DNA of 64,000 bases from Sphagnum compactum (GCA_965153455.1 OZ234503.1:10669118-10733117); one strand, 5' to 3'. Positions 34,390-46,829 are shown, counted from the stretch's first letter. Numbers and translations are program-made. Notes: generated by a model not told the origin, from the letters alone.

Positions 34390-36480
34390 GACTGCACACG
34401 GGGTAATAAAAGATTATCTCTCTTATGTAAAAGATTACCAGTTATGGGCGCTTGAGACCCAATTAGGATATTGTGTTTAGATTCATTATAGAGTATTATA
34501 GTAGCTTAAGGGATGTTGGCCCCTAGGTAATAATAATAATAGGTCTATTTTATATGAGGATTTTTGAGAGGTGATGATGTTTTGGCTTTGTGTTGAAACT
34601 TGAGATTAGTTATAATAGAGTTATGATATCTTGAAGGATTTTGGATTATTTTTAAGAGGTTTTTTTTTGAAGATTATATTGTTGCATGGTGAAATATTTG
34701 AAGTTCCATAATCCTTGCTTTTGCCTTCAGACACCTTTTAATGTAAAATGGCAAGGCCATGGTGTGACACACCCCTTGTTTAATGAAGTTTGCTAGGGTT
34801 TCATCACTTATTCCCATCCTAAGACAAATGTTTGATATGGGCTTTGAGTTCAACTCGAAATGCATATATGTGTGTGTGTGTTTCAGAGTTACGTGAAGAA
34901 AACTAATGTGGATTACCATTATAAGTGTATGTGAGATTGTGGCATTTGGACAAATAAAAGTAGAGATGAGAGGGGAAAATACCAAAAAGAAACAAGAAAA
35001 AGTAAGAAAGTTTTTATTAAATCTGGGAATGAAATGCTGAAAATCAGCATTTAATGCACAAGGTTCAAGACTAATTATAGTAGCTTTACAAGTAGGAGCA
35101 GTGAAAATATATGCAGCAACAGCGGAGTCACTAAAGGAAAAGGAAAGACAGGGTGCAACTGAGTTCACAACAAAAACTGAGGTCCCCTACTGTTGAATGC
35201 TAATGTTTTTCTTTATTTGCATAGGTTTTTTTTTTTTTTTTTTTCTGAATTTCACCCTATTTATGATCAAATTCAGGGTTTTAGTGTTGTTTTCTTTACT
35301 TTACAGATAACTTTATTATATATCTTTTAATGACTATAATTTTTTGCAAAATCGTATGAATTAGATGTGGGGGTATATATATATATAAATATATATATAT
35401 ATATTGCAACGGGCCATTTAGTTAATTTATCATTGAAAAATGTATGAAATCTCCCCTCCTCAAGTAAAAATCGCATTTTCTTACATTGTTTTATCGGACT
35501 GCATAAAATTATAAAAATACATTTCTTTTTACACTTACATGTTTCGTATTCTACATTTACACTTACACGGATTGTAAGTCCCAAACCATTTCCATGCACA
35601 ACATTGGTAGATTCCAAATTGTGTAAGTTATTGTTCTTATAATATCCTTGCGATGTTAGTAAATAAATTTTTTTTTAGCCTAATGAAAGATCAAAATATA
35701 TAAAGAAAAAAAATGCAAAAACATTTTATAATTATGTGATGCCCCCAAATTTTTAAGGTAATTATTTCTAACCATGGTAAATACATATACCATAGTTGAA
35801 TAGGTAATAAGTTCATCAAGTCTCTTCCACATAATTATTTGATTTTGAAAGTTCCATTTTTGACAAATGCATCACTTTCCTTCACCAATAAAATTTTCTT
35901 TGAATTTTTCTTTTAAAATCAGCAAAAAAATCATTTTGTTTTGGTCAAAACTACTATTACTCAACTAGGGTTTTGCTGTGAGGTTAAATCCAGGTCTCCG
36001 GGTCCAAATTTTAACCTTTCTACGGGGTGAAATATAGCCACTACTAAAAGGCCCAAGAAGGTGAAGGTACTCTCACCGGGTATTTTCCGGTTATCACGTT
36101 TTGACCCAGGAACAAAGCCGATTATTCATAACCTGTCAGCTGGTTCTTGATTTTTTGATAACCGTTTGGTATTGAATTTTCCCAAATCTAATAACCTGCT
36201 TGGACGACCCAATTATCATCTGGCTAGATTTATGAATCTTTAAATAATAGTACAAATTAATTTAAACAGAAGAATTAACATCTTTGTTTCTATTTATTAA
36301 AAAAACCCCTATGGGTTTATCAGCGGTTATTAACTGGTTATTTGATAACTTACCCTTCAGCAGTAAGTGACGGGTAGTACCCCCCTCCAAATTGTCTGAC
36401 AACCTGCTTGCCACCCAAAACTTGCTGATATTGATAACCGGTGTGGTTCCCCAAAAATTCCCCAACGAAACCTACCCGGC
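34390..36480. other. AT-rich intergenic DNA with repeats, no supported gene
   Basis: No gene is seen. It contains T19 (35226-35244), a (TA)n tract (35374-35404) and, at 36050-36450, a segment in which GGTTAT or ATAACC occurs many times in both orientations. The 164-codon minus-strand frame at 34674-35168 has no recognisable motif. Confidence 0.5.
35374..35404. repeat. (TA)n microsatellite
   Basis: About 31 bases of alternating T and A with a single interruption. Confidence 0.95.
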
Positions 36481-36510
36481 TGTTACTAAAAAAAAGACAA
36501 CACAAATTCT

Positions 36511-36803
36511 AAACCCTAAACCCTAAAAAGAAACAAATTCTTTGAAATTGTCGTCGTGAGATTAGGGCTTGAATGAATATTCGAGATCGCACAGAGACAG
36601 AGACAGAGAGAGCGCGGATTTGCGCGAAATTTGCACTCGAGCAATCGATTTGCAAGCAACCTGGCAACAAGTATGTGATTAACGTCTTCATGATTGAAAT
36701 TCGAAGTTTGTAGTCATCAATTCAATCCTCATTGAATTGCTGCTGCTGCTGTTGCTGCTGACCAAAAAAAGCTGTGTCCCGGGGAGGGGGAGAGAGAGGT
36801 GTC
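36511..36803 (+). promoter_or_regulatory. Promoter/5' leader of the sucrose transporter with telo-box
   Basis: Two tandem plant telomere-type units (AAACCCTAAACCCTAAA, 36511-36527) lie about 280 bases before the start codon. A GA-rich run follows at 36594-36613, and a CTG/TTG-rich stretch at 36738-36760. Telo-boxes and GA runs are common near plant transcription starts. No TATA box is obvious. Confidence 0.5.
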
Positions 36804-38624
36804 ATGGCGGCGGAAACTGGAAGCTGGGACAAAGCAGGGAAGAATCCGTTTCCCAGAGCCATAAAAAGCCTGGGAGCTAGACTGAATGAAGAAAGAACAA
36901 CAGGAAGCGGTGATGGAGTAGTTGCTTTAGCTCTTGTTGGTGGTGATGATCGTGGTGATGTTGGTGGTAGTAGAAGAACTGGAAATAATAAGGGGAAGAA
37001 TCGAGTACCCATTGTGGCATTGTTGCAAGTGGCGACTGTAGCAGCAGGAGTACAGTTCGGGTGGGCATTGCAGTTGTCGCTATTGACGCCGTATGTACAA
37101 GAATTGGGCATCCCGCATGCATTTGCAAGTCTGATATGGTTGTGTGGACCCATCTCAGGGATGATCGTGCAACCGTTAGTGGGAGTTTACAGCGATGTGT
37201 GCAGGAGTAGATGGGGAAGAAGACGACCATTCATTCTCGTGGGTGCCATTCTCGTTGTCGTCGCTGTTCTCATCATTGGGTACTCTGCGGATCTTGGATT
37301 CTTGCTGGGTGATGATCCTTTGGTGTCGTCTCGACCTCGAGCTATCGCCATTTTCGTGCTCGGGTTTTGGGTCCTTGACCTCGCCAACAATACTCTGCAA
37401 GGTCCTTGTCGTGCGTTGTTGGCGGATTTCACGGGGAAAGATGCACGCAGGACGCGGAGAGCCAATGCGTTTTTCTCTCTCTTCATGGCGCTTGGAAATG
37501 TTTTGGGCTTTGCAGTCGGCGCTTACGATGGCTGGTTTCGTGTCTTGCCTTTCACTTTGACTCGCGCTTGCGGTGTCGCTTGCGCTAATCTCAAGGCAGC
37601 TTTTCTTCTCGGCGTCGTCCTCCTGGGCATCACTACTTTGCTCAGTGTCACTGCAGCTTCTGAAATTCCATGGGATCCGGCGAAGAAGTCAGGGAAGCAT
37701 TCTTCAGGAGATGGTGTGAGGACACCGTTACTTTCAGCAGCTACATCATCAGAGCATGAAGCCACAAGCACTGGTACAAGAATTCCCAGCTCAGGAAGAC
37801 CAACAAGTCTGGAAGGCCAAGCAGAAGTAGGAGAACAAGAAGATGAGGAGGATGAAGATGAGGGAGAATCTGAAGCCTTGTTTTGGGAGCTAACCGGAGC
37901 ACTGAGAAACTTGCCACGTCCAATGTGGTGCATTCTTCTTGTCACAGCTCTCACATGGACAGCATGGTTTCCTTTCCTTCTCTTTGACACAGATTGGATG
38001 GGTCGGGAAGTGTACAGAGGGGAACCCGGGTCATCAGATCCTCTTGTCAGCAAGCGATACTACAATGGTGTGCACATGGGTGCTTTGGGACTCATGCTCA
38101 ACTCTGTTGTCCTTGGCCTCTCATCCCTGGCCATTGAATTCTCTTGCAGGAAACTGGGACCAAGCTATGTATGGGGTTTGGCTAACATGATCATGGCAGC
38201 AAGTTTTGCTGCCACTACACTCATCACTGCAGCTGCTGAGGAGACAGCAATTGTTGATGATGGACCACCGAGGTCTGTCACCATCTCTTCTCTTGCCATT
38301 TTTGCCATTCTTGGAGTTCCACTGGCAGTTACGTACTCTGTTCCATACGCACTGACTGCAACTTTCACAGAGAAAGTTGGTGGCGGACAAGGTTTGTCAA
38401 TGGGAGTGTTGAATCTTGCAGTTGTTATACCGCAAGTTGTGGTGTCTCTGGGAAGTGGATCATGGGATGAACTCTTTGGGGGCGGCAATTTGCCTGCATT
38501 CTTGCTTGGAGCTGCAGCTGCACTTTTCGGTGGGATTGCAGCTGTGTTGACCTTGCCTAAGCCTATACCAGAGTTTCGAGGTGGTCCAAAGCTGCGACGA
38601 AGTCGAAGCTCTCCCATTCCTTGA
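36804..38624 (+). CDS. SUT: Sucrose/H+ symporter (SUT/SUC family), intronless
   Basis: The first ATG at 36804 (GTCATGGCGG) gives 606 residues; the frame continues ten codons further upstream without an ATG. Twelve membrane helices fit the glycoside-pentoside-hexuronide cation symporter family. Diagnostic segments are QFGWALQLSLLTPYVQELG in helix 1, the loop RWGRRRPF at 137-143, DLANNTLQGPCRALLADF at 192-209, and WFPFLLFDTDWMGREVYRG at about 388-406. The family couples sucrose uptake to the proton gradient at the plasma membrane or vacuole. The roughly 65-residue N-terminal extension and the long central loop (about 290-368, with a run of Asp/Glu at 345-357) are longer than in most seed-plant SUTs. 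Seed-plant SUT genes normally have introns; this one has none. GC is much higher than in the flanks. Clade assignment within SUTs cannot be made by eye. Confidence 0.96.
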   Translation: MAAETGSWDKAGKNPFPRAIKSLGARLNEERTTGSGDGVVALALVGGDDRGDVGGSRRTGNNKGKNRVPIVALLQVATVAAGVQFGWALQLSLLTPYVQELGIPHAFASLIWLCGPISGMIVQPLVGVYSDVCRSRWGRRRPFILVGAILVVVAVLIIGYSADLGFLLGDDPLVSSRPRAIAIFVLGFWVLDLANNTLQGPCRALLADFTGKDARRTRRANAFFSLFMALGNVLGFAVGAYDGWFRVLPFTLTRACGVACANLKAAFLLGVVLLGITTLLSVTAASEIPWDPAKKSGKHSSGDGVRTPLLSAATSSEHEATSTGTRIPSSGRPTSLEGQAEVGEQEDEEDEDEGESEALFWELTGALRNLPRPMWCILLVTALTWTAWFPFLLFDTDWMGREVYRGEPGSSDPLVSKRYYNGVHMGALGLMLNSVVLGLSSLAIEFSCRKLGPSYVWGLANMIMAASFAATTLITAAAEETAIVDDGPPRSVTISSLAIFAILGVPLAVTYSVPYALTATFTEKVGGGQGLSMGVLNLAVVIPQVVVSLGSGSWDELFGGGNLPAFLLGAAAALFGGIAAVLTLPKPIPEFRGGPKLRRSRSSPIP

Positions 38625-39500
38625 AACCTTTTTCTCGATTGATTTGGCCCTCATGCAAAGAGCTCCTTTTAATCATTGCTTTTGTTGACTGGGTATGTAT
38701 GATGATCTACTAAGAGTAAGCAATTTCCTGTAAATTCTTTAAACCCTAATTCGGATCCAGATGTACCCCTCAGCTTCATTATGTCGGTTTCCTCTTGATT
38801 TCAAAGCAGAAAATTGTGTCATGTAAATTTGACAGAGAGATTACCAGAACTGAAATCTCCAAGCATTATGCCACTCTTGCTAGTGCAAGACTGATCTAAA
38901 GCAATCTGATCACAGCAATCTGATCACAGGGAAATGTATCCTGCCACGTTGGTGAAGGGAGTATGGGACCCAGACAACCCTGATGGCTCTGTGAGCCTGT
39001 CTATTCATCAAATTCTACATGTACGAATGTGTGCTTCTTTTTGGGTTTAATGTTGCAAAGTTTCTTTGCATCATTCTTTGGGAGACACAGAATCTACAAT
39101 GACAAATACTAGTGATGCATCATGCTATGGTAGACAGTTAGGACATAGATACAGGTCTCTTCCCAACATTTTTTTTCCAGTCATTTGGGGAAACCATTGA
39201 GGGAGTAACATGTCTTACAAATGTACAAAACCAGTTGAGGAGGTAGAATGTTACAAATGTACAAATCAATGAGTCCTAGGACTCTCGTTTATTAGCTAAT
39301 ACACATCTTAAACTGGTTTTTTTGTTAGCCCTCCAACCCATGGCCAGAGGTATTGTTGACATGTTGTATTGACCTACAGGCTTTGATTACCATCATCATC
39401 AATGTTTGTGGTCATGTGTCTACTACATTTGGTGGAATCATTCTGTGAATGATTTCTAAATTGAATGCATGTCTTTGGGGGCGGGGGGGGGGAGGTGGGC

Positions 39501-39680
39501 TGTTGAACTCATGATTCAACTACAAGATTTGGTACCAAGGATTTTTATTCTTGTCTTGGGGGTGTTTTAACTCACAATCCAATTGCAGGATTTGGTGAGG
39601 AGGATTTTGATGCTCATCTCAGGTGGTTTTAACTCACCATCATCCAATTGCAGGATTTGGTAAGAAGGATGTTGGTGCTG
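39501..39680. repeat. Three-copy tandem repeat, period about 62 bp
   Basis: Blocks reading AACTCA-GATTCAACTACAAG or AACTCAC-ATCCAATTGCAGG, then GATTTGGT and AGGAT, occur at about 39505, 39569 and 39630. Divergence increases towards the first copy. Confidence 0.8.
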
Positions 39681-42600
39681 GAATGTAATTCCCTTAAAGG
39701 AGTAAAGAGGTCAAAGTGTATGCCAACAATTGAAGTTTCAGTTCAATTATACAAGTTCACATTTGATGGAAAACTTTGCAAGAGTGGAAGATGAGGCATT
39801 TGGGTGCAAAGCCTGTTAGGACAGTAGAACACAATCCTGCTTGTAATCTGGAGCATGGAAGTACAGTGTGACTTTTCAAATGTGTATGATGAACAACAAT
39901 AATCCTGTTGATGTGTTAAAGGTGGGATGGGCATTGGGAAGTTCAATCCTTACTCAATTTGATTAGTGTTGGCTCAAGGTTGTACATTTGTTGACTTGAT
40001 CCCTATGGAGTAATGACATGTCTTTCTTTTTGAAGCATCTCTTTGCATTATGGTTGCACATTTGACCAAATTATTTTTTAAGGAACTTAAATTGTTTTAG
40101 GAAAGAAGTTTCAAGGATTCCTTTTAGGGTTACAAGTTACAGCCCCTCCAACTTACATTAATACGTAGGATGATATATATGCACAACAATACAAAGTTAT
40201 TCACAACTATGACTCCAATGCAAGTGTGCATGACATTGAGAGGTGTGAAAGAAAAAAATGAGCATGAACCTGCATTCATGTCCAGGGGAAAGAAAGAGCG
40301 AACATGAACCAGTTTTCATGTGACACACGCCCTAATTATCAAATGAATGAAAATTGTCATGAACTTCAACATGTGCACAAGAATCACAATGACCTTCAAC
40401 ACGCAAGGTATTAAAATAGTCCTGACCAAACAAACAGTATTGTAACGTAAATCGATTCATAATATATGGGAAGTGTGCATTTCAAAGGATTTCATTTTAA
40501 CTATGAAAGAAGATGAATGTGAATCACGAACATGATGTGAGCAAGCCTAGGTCACAAGGTTGTACTTCAAATTGCTGGTAAAAACAAAATTAAAAGCAGC
40601 AATGGCTTGCATCACATGTTTCTTGCCATGCTTAATGGATACATAGTGAAAGCACCTACGGATTAATCATCCATAAATGACAAATTAAATTACTAAAACC
40701 TCATGTTCAATGGGGGAAAAAAATGGAATGTACTCTAATAATTTAATTAAAATAATTTAATTCAATATCATTTTAATTTTAATTTTAAGCTTCACTTTGA
40801 AAGGGATGATTTCAAAAGGTTTGTGAGAAAGAGTTAAAGATAATGATAAAGGAGGTGGATATTTTGAAAGGGTATTTGAAAAATAGGTGTAAATGTTTTG
40901 CTTTTCATGTAGCTAGGTAGGGAGAGGAATGAGGAAAATAGGCTTGGAAGAGCTAATTATTATAGTGAATGGCATAGAATTACATACAAACATAATGAGA
41001 ATAATTATGTGGTGAATGGCTTGAAATCATGGACTTTTGATAAATCCAAACATAAATCAACATATGAAACACTTTCTAATCTTTATATGTATTTAACAAC
41101 CTTTTTATGAATGTTTTTGAAAATCAATAATGGGATGAACAAACGTCAACCTTAATAATGCTTATGGTTGATTGATAATAATGAATTAATTAGGTTTTTC
41201 CTTGAGTGTGGCAAGGACTATAGTAAGAAAGGTTTGAACTTTGCTTGTAAGTTGTTTATAGCATTAAATAAAATAATGTAAAAATTAGTTGAGGATTTCA
41301 AGATGATCTACCACTTTTATAAGAAGAGGTCAATGTGATTTTTTGATAATGAAATTATTAATGTGGTGTGTATAGAAGATAATGTAGTTTTAGCTATAAT
41401 TGGTTTTTGAAAATGTAAACCTTGTTAAGTGTGAGAACATGAAAAATAATATATTCAACCTTTTTTCATACATCAATCTTCATCAAGTTTGTTGCATGAA
41501 TAATCAATTGCAAAATGTTGGTAGGCTTCTTCATTGCACTACTCAAATGAACACATGTGTAACAACTCAAATGTTACAAACAAAATTTCATTTATCATTC
41601 CCCTTGAAATTGTGTAAACCTAGGAATCTCAAAAATTAGTTGTACCAAAATTACTATTATGTAAAATTGAACATTTGAAATCCATCAATCAAATAGGTTA
41701 GCTTTGAAATGTGATAAAAACAATTCCCAAAGAGTCCAAGGACTATTATAAATTTCATGAGAAATCACTTTGAGCTGTGGAGTATGTTATTTTATTTGGA
41801 CACAAATGATGGATGATTCAACCACATTGTCTAATAGTGCTCAAAAATCATTCATGATAATGAAAATTGCTCAAATCTCCTAGTAATGTCGAAAGGTATA
41901 ACAAACCATGTGTTTCTTTTAGGGAACATTGATTTGTCCTTGATTTCTCCAATGGTTTGTTTATTAAAAAACAACACAATGTTTCAAATGTAATGTTTTT
42001 TGAATTTCATATCTATTCATTTTCAATGGGAGGGATCAAAATCAATGGCAATGCAATATGGAATACTTGACCAACATTAAAAATCATATGTACGTATCTC
42101 TAAAATGTAGCACTTGCCATCCTTTAATCCTAACAAAAACAAATTTGCACCACAATATTTATGATTTGGAACACATCACATATTAGTTTTTTTATATGGG
42201 TCAATTTACTATTGCATTGTACACCAAAACAATGATAATAAAAAAATTGCAAGAGATTTTTTTTGAATAAGTGAAGATGTTTAATGGTTAGAATGGCAAA
42301 CCTAGACACAAAATGAATCAACATTTGATGAATGCACTTTCATCAAACTCACACACATTGTGTGCCAATAGTTTCAATATCCCATAGTTTGATATGCATG
42401 GAACAATTAAAAAACTTTTGAGTCCACTTGCCTCTTATAAGCAAAACATCTATTTCTTCATTCAACATTTTGTGCATGATTGTTATAATTGTTCAAGATT
42501 TTGATGCATGAAAGATCACTAAACCAATATGTTTGACTTCACAAAATCGACCAACCACAAATAAAATTACAAAACCTTATTATTATGTGACAACCCACAC

Positions 42601-44297
42601 ATTTTTCCATTCCTTCTTCCTTTTCTTCCTCTATTACATGCAAAAGTCTTTTCATATGTTGCATCAAATGTCATGACTAAACACAACAATGATACAAACC
42701 CTAAATTCACTCAAAATACATTTGATATTTCATTTAAGATTTTGTTTCACATATGATTTAAGAATTCACTTATTGGGTAACATAATCATTTGTTGAGCCA
42801 ACATTTTTGCTTGCCTAAACAAGTTGCCTCCACAAAAAAAAGGGAACCAAATTGGTTTTCTCACCTAAATTGGTCTTCACATGAGTTTCACCATGTTAAA
42901 ATCTTATGTCTTGTGAATTGATATTCTATTTCTTTAAATGATACCTAATTTCATTAATTTTCAAAGTACATTCAAATTGGGTATGAAACAAAGATCACAA
43001 TGTCAAATCGAAGCCCAAAGACATGGTGACATCAAGAATAACTTGATTGACCTTAACAAAACACTCATAGTTTTTTTCAAAAAGGATCAAAAAATTCAAA
43101 ACTCCCCACACAATTAGACTTATCTTTAGAGTATTTCAAATTGGGGGGCATTGGGCCCCAATTTTGTCAAATTTGAAGATGAAATTGAAAGTCAAGAAAA
43201 AAAAAAAAAAGGAGAAAAAGGGGTATCAAATTAGTTGTTTCACTTAAATTGGTCTTCTTTAGAGGAGTTTCACCTATTGGTTTTGGATTTTTTTAATCTA
43301 GGATTTCATTATTATTTATTTAGTGAATATCTATCCACTATGATACAATATTTGAGCCTACAACAACAACTTGCCATAAAAATTGTCATTCAGTTCCCCA
43401 TCTTAACCTTAATATCACCTAATTTTAACTAGCCAAGTCATTGGGGGCTCCCTATTCCAACAATGACATGTTCTTTGCTATCATCACCAAAGCTTCAATA
43501 CTAATGTGAAAGATTGATTTTGTTATTGTTGTTGTCAAGCTCTCATTATGAATCCTGCAACAATAAAACACAATCATTTCATTGTGTAGAAAATGTTTCA
43601 AGATAAGTTTTGTGCACTTCCATCATAAAACAAAAATAGTTTCAATTGTTTTCATAACCATCACAAAAAATGGAAATATTCCACAAACTGTAAAAAATTA
43701 TTCTTCATCTTAAGCCTTGGATTGTTATTGTTATTACTATTGTTCTTAGTTGCACAGTTTTTTGCGATTTGTTGCATAAGCACCTTATTTTTTTGTTGAA
43801 ATTGATTGGTGAAGGTAGTGTCAAAGGAGGTCACGAAATCTTTTCAAGATTCATTTGAGAAAGTTGTCTAGTGTTTTTTTGCATGTGTAAGCGAAGGACA
43901 TGTCAAGAAAGTTTGAAACATTTGACTTGAAAATCTTGTGAATTGATACCCAATTTCATTAAACAATACCCAATTTTGCTCATTTTTACAACTACTCACA
44001 AACTGGGGATGAAAGGGGGGGTTGCAAAGTCAAACTAGGGCCCAAAGACAGGATGACTTTATGGATGTCTCTATTGCACCAAAAATTCAACACCCATGCA
44101 GCACAGGTTTCAAAACAAAACAAGCAAACAAGATTGTGTGAATCACTCACCCACCCACTCACTCACTCACTTGTTTACTCTCCTTATCTTGGATGACTTA
44201 TTAGTTTTCCTTGTCATGTTGTTGCACCTCCTTTGAACAAGTTTGTTGACAATGTCAAATCTTGGAACAAAGCTCTCAAATTTTACCAGAATAAGGG

Positions 44298-44299
<2 letters not shown>

Positions 44300-44329
<30 letters not shown>
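44300..44329. repeat. (CA)15 microsatellite
   Basis: About fifteen perfect CA units, followed by ACAAACAAACAAGG. Confidence 0.95.
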
Positions 44330-44333
<4 letters not shown>

Positions 44334-44573
44334 AACAAGGCAAGCAAGCTCCACCGCCCATAGGATCCTATGAGCTGTGAACTAACCTATAATTTGAATG
44401 TGGTGGACATTGGTAGAGGCCCACATAAGGGGAGAGGATTTTGTGTGTGTATGTGTGTGGATCTTGCTCTTTGGATCATCTGTGCATGGCATTGCCAACT
44501 TCAGAGACACAACTTTTCACTGGTCAGAATGTGCTTATTGCAAGGCCCTGGGCAAGAAGCTTGTGTAACATGA

Positions 44574-44599
<26 letters not shown>
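44574..44599. repeat. (TC)13 microsatellite
   Basis: About thirteen TC units about 170 bases before the ATG of the orphan exon-like island at 44763. CT-rich tracts of this kind are frequent in plant leaders. Confidence 0.95.
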
Positions 44600-44604
<5 letters not shown>

Positions 44605-44762
44605 ATCTCCACTTTCAAAGTACACACACTTCCTTTTTTTTTGGGGTTCTCCATTCAATTTTCCTTCACATATCAAACTGGCCCACCAAACTTCTCTTCG
44701 TCTGCGGTGCAAACTGCAAACCCAGTCTGCGTTTGTGCAGTTATTTGAATTTTTGAAGAACC

Positions 44763-44892
44763 ATGGATGATGGGGATCCAGTTTTTGATTTCTCCGAATT
44801 CACAGAGAAACTGTGTGTCAGTTCTGGTTGGTTCTTTGAAGAAGAAGAGAAGCAAAATCAAAGAATCACTGGTCTACTGCATGAAAGAACCG
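44763..44892 (+). other. Orphan exon-like island, possible first coding exon
   Basis: The ATG lies in a good context (AACCATGGATG) downstream of a CT-rich leader-like stretch. It opens MDDGDPVFDFSEFTEKL followed by an acidic segment (FFEEEEKQNQ). It reaches two tandem candidate donors, 12 bases apart (AACCG|GTAAAG). A second exon-like block ends at about 45294 with TTCAAG|GTAGGT, but its joining frame is ambiguous and no later exons were found. It matches no family I recognise. It may be the 5' end of a lost gene, a noncoding RNA or chance. Confidence 0.3.
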
Positions 44893-46829
44893 GTAAAGAA
44901 CCGGTAAAGAACCGGAAGTATTATAGCTGGTTTTTTTTTTTTTTTTAAACTTTTTTTTTTTTGAGAATTGTGGCAATATACCATAACCCATTATTTGGTT
45001 CTTTTTAGAAGTGTGGGTTTCAAGTCCTAAGAATGAATTTGTTGGGTTCCGTCCTTGTTTCTAATAACCGCCCAACAGAGAGAGTGCTTTTGTGTTCTTC
45101 AGGCTCTTCTGGTTTTGTTATCATGTCTGGTTCTGTTTTTTCTGAAAGTTTATAGAATCAAAAGAACCTTTTGGTTTCAATTTTTTTTTTTTTTTTTCAG
45201 ATTTTTTTTTTAAAAAAAAAACCTCCAATTCTAGGGTTTTGAGAGAAGAGAATCAGAGAAGCAGTGGGTTTTGTGAAAGACCCGGGAGTTCAAGGTAGGT
45301 AGGTTCTTCGATCCGTTCTTTGATGTTTGATATCCATGGTTATCACATGTCAAACCTAATTTTTTTGGCTTTCAAGAATGGCCTGTCAAGGAGGATCCAT
45401 ACACCAAGACCTTACCCGCCGGTTCTTTCTTTGAAAAACAGAGAACCAAACCACAAAACCAGCCAGCAAAATTGTGTACAGAAATATTAGGGTTTGTGCA
45501 CCCCTTAGTAAAAAAATGAGGGAAATATTGTCTTAATAGCTCCAAATTCTTGTTCAAATCTAAGTGCAATTTGCACGTCTTTGAGTTGTAGGGGAGGTTC
45601 CCATACGAGTGTGTTCTCCGGAGGGAGGGGGGAACTCAAGGGTGTGAGTGAGCCCAAGGGTGGTGTTCTCCCGAACCCTCATCATGAGAATGCATGACAG
45701 AGTATAGCAGCTCTGTGCACCTGCAGAAATGAGTGTAATAAATGTGATCTGACCGCTGCTCACTGTTTCTGATTGGCCCATCATAATGATTGATCCACGT
45801 GGTTTGCTATTACTAGTTCCCCACCTATTTGCTGTCCTGGTTTTAGTTTGACGGGTGGGGTTGCCAAAAAAGTAAAATAACTAAAACTTGGATGTGAAAT
45901 ATATATATATATTTGCAGGAGGGTCACATACTGAGCACCGCTGGAGATGCTCTAATGGACACAATCTAATCCAGATGCCATATTGAGAAAGGGGAAGACA
46001 ACAAACAAACAAACAAACAAACATACCAACACTTATTCTGAGTTTTACTTCACACATTTGAGGGAGGACAAAACACATTTGAGTGTATTGTATTCATTTT
46101 CATGAGCTTTTGGACTGCAAATTCACCATAAATAATCCTGAAAAAATTGTAGGTGTCCTAGTACCTAGGCTAGTTAGGCACTCATTAATTTATTTATTTA
46201 TTTATTTATTTATTTTTGGAATTGCCCAAAAATTTTGGGAATTCTGAAAAATGCATGATCTCATGCCAAAAACATGAAAAGAAGTTCTTAAGAGCACAAT
46301 AGCTCATTATTTATTGTAATGCGGATTTTTTTTCCCACTATTATTATTTTCACTGCTGAACATAACTGACTAAAAACAATTAATTATAAGGGACCAAACC
46401 AGCCTAGGTACTAGGGTAGTAGAGGGGGTCATACCATGCCGGGTATCAATTTCAATTATATAGTCACTTGACTATTTGTTACTGTTGATTATGCCTCAGG
46501 GTGGTTGGTCGTCATACCCACCTTGAGACCCATCGGTTATATTACATAGGCAGGGTAGGTTATAAGGTTTTCTAAAAAAACAGATTTTATTTTATTTTTT
46601 TAAAATCATAGACATGTTTATGGTTTTTAAAATCGATGGTAATCCACGGGGGATGAAATTCTACTCATTCAGAACCGGCGGTTCTTTAAATTTTCAAAAG
46701 AACCGCCCCAACACGGGTGTGCATGCATGTCAGAGATCCTTTTTTTTCTTTAAAAATAATTAATTTCGGGATTTTTTATTATATTTTATTATATATAGAT
46801 TTATATATAGGTACCTATTAGCAACGTGC
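44893..46829. other. Intergenic stretch with GGTTCTTT/AAAGAACC motifs and simple repeats
   Basis: No complete gene is seen. Poly-T and poly-A runs occur at 44931-44961 and 45181-45220. GGTTCTTT and its complement occur repeatedly from 44836 to about 46705. (AAAC)n lies at 45999-46022 and (TTTA)n at 46188-46216. The composition from 45000 to 45850 is less AT-rich than the deserts. Confidence 0.45.
46188..46216. repeat. (TTTA)n microsatellite
   Basis: About seven units of TTTA. Confidence 0.9.

Larger units (their letters stand above)
38625..44689. other. Intergenic DNA with tandem repeats and microsatellites, no supported gene
   Basis: The first few hundred bases are the transporter's 3' flank. 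A G-rich run occurs at 39477-39498. Beyond 40 kb the sequence is AT-rich with short frames only (the longest about 79 codons) and no motif. Repeats inside are listed separately. Confidence 0.5.

Noticed and set aside
34674-35168. 164-codon minus-strand frame
   Set aside because: Long for this composition, but it has no motif, no clear start context and no flanking gene structure.
36774-36803. Upstream extension of the sucrose transporter by ten codons
   Set aside because: That frame begins at GTG. The first ATG, in good context, is at 36804.
36722-37230. Minus-strand frames of 143 and 117 codons over the sucrose transporter start
   Set aside because: They overlap the strongly supported transporter in antisense and show no motif of their own.
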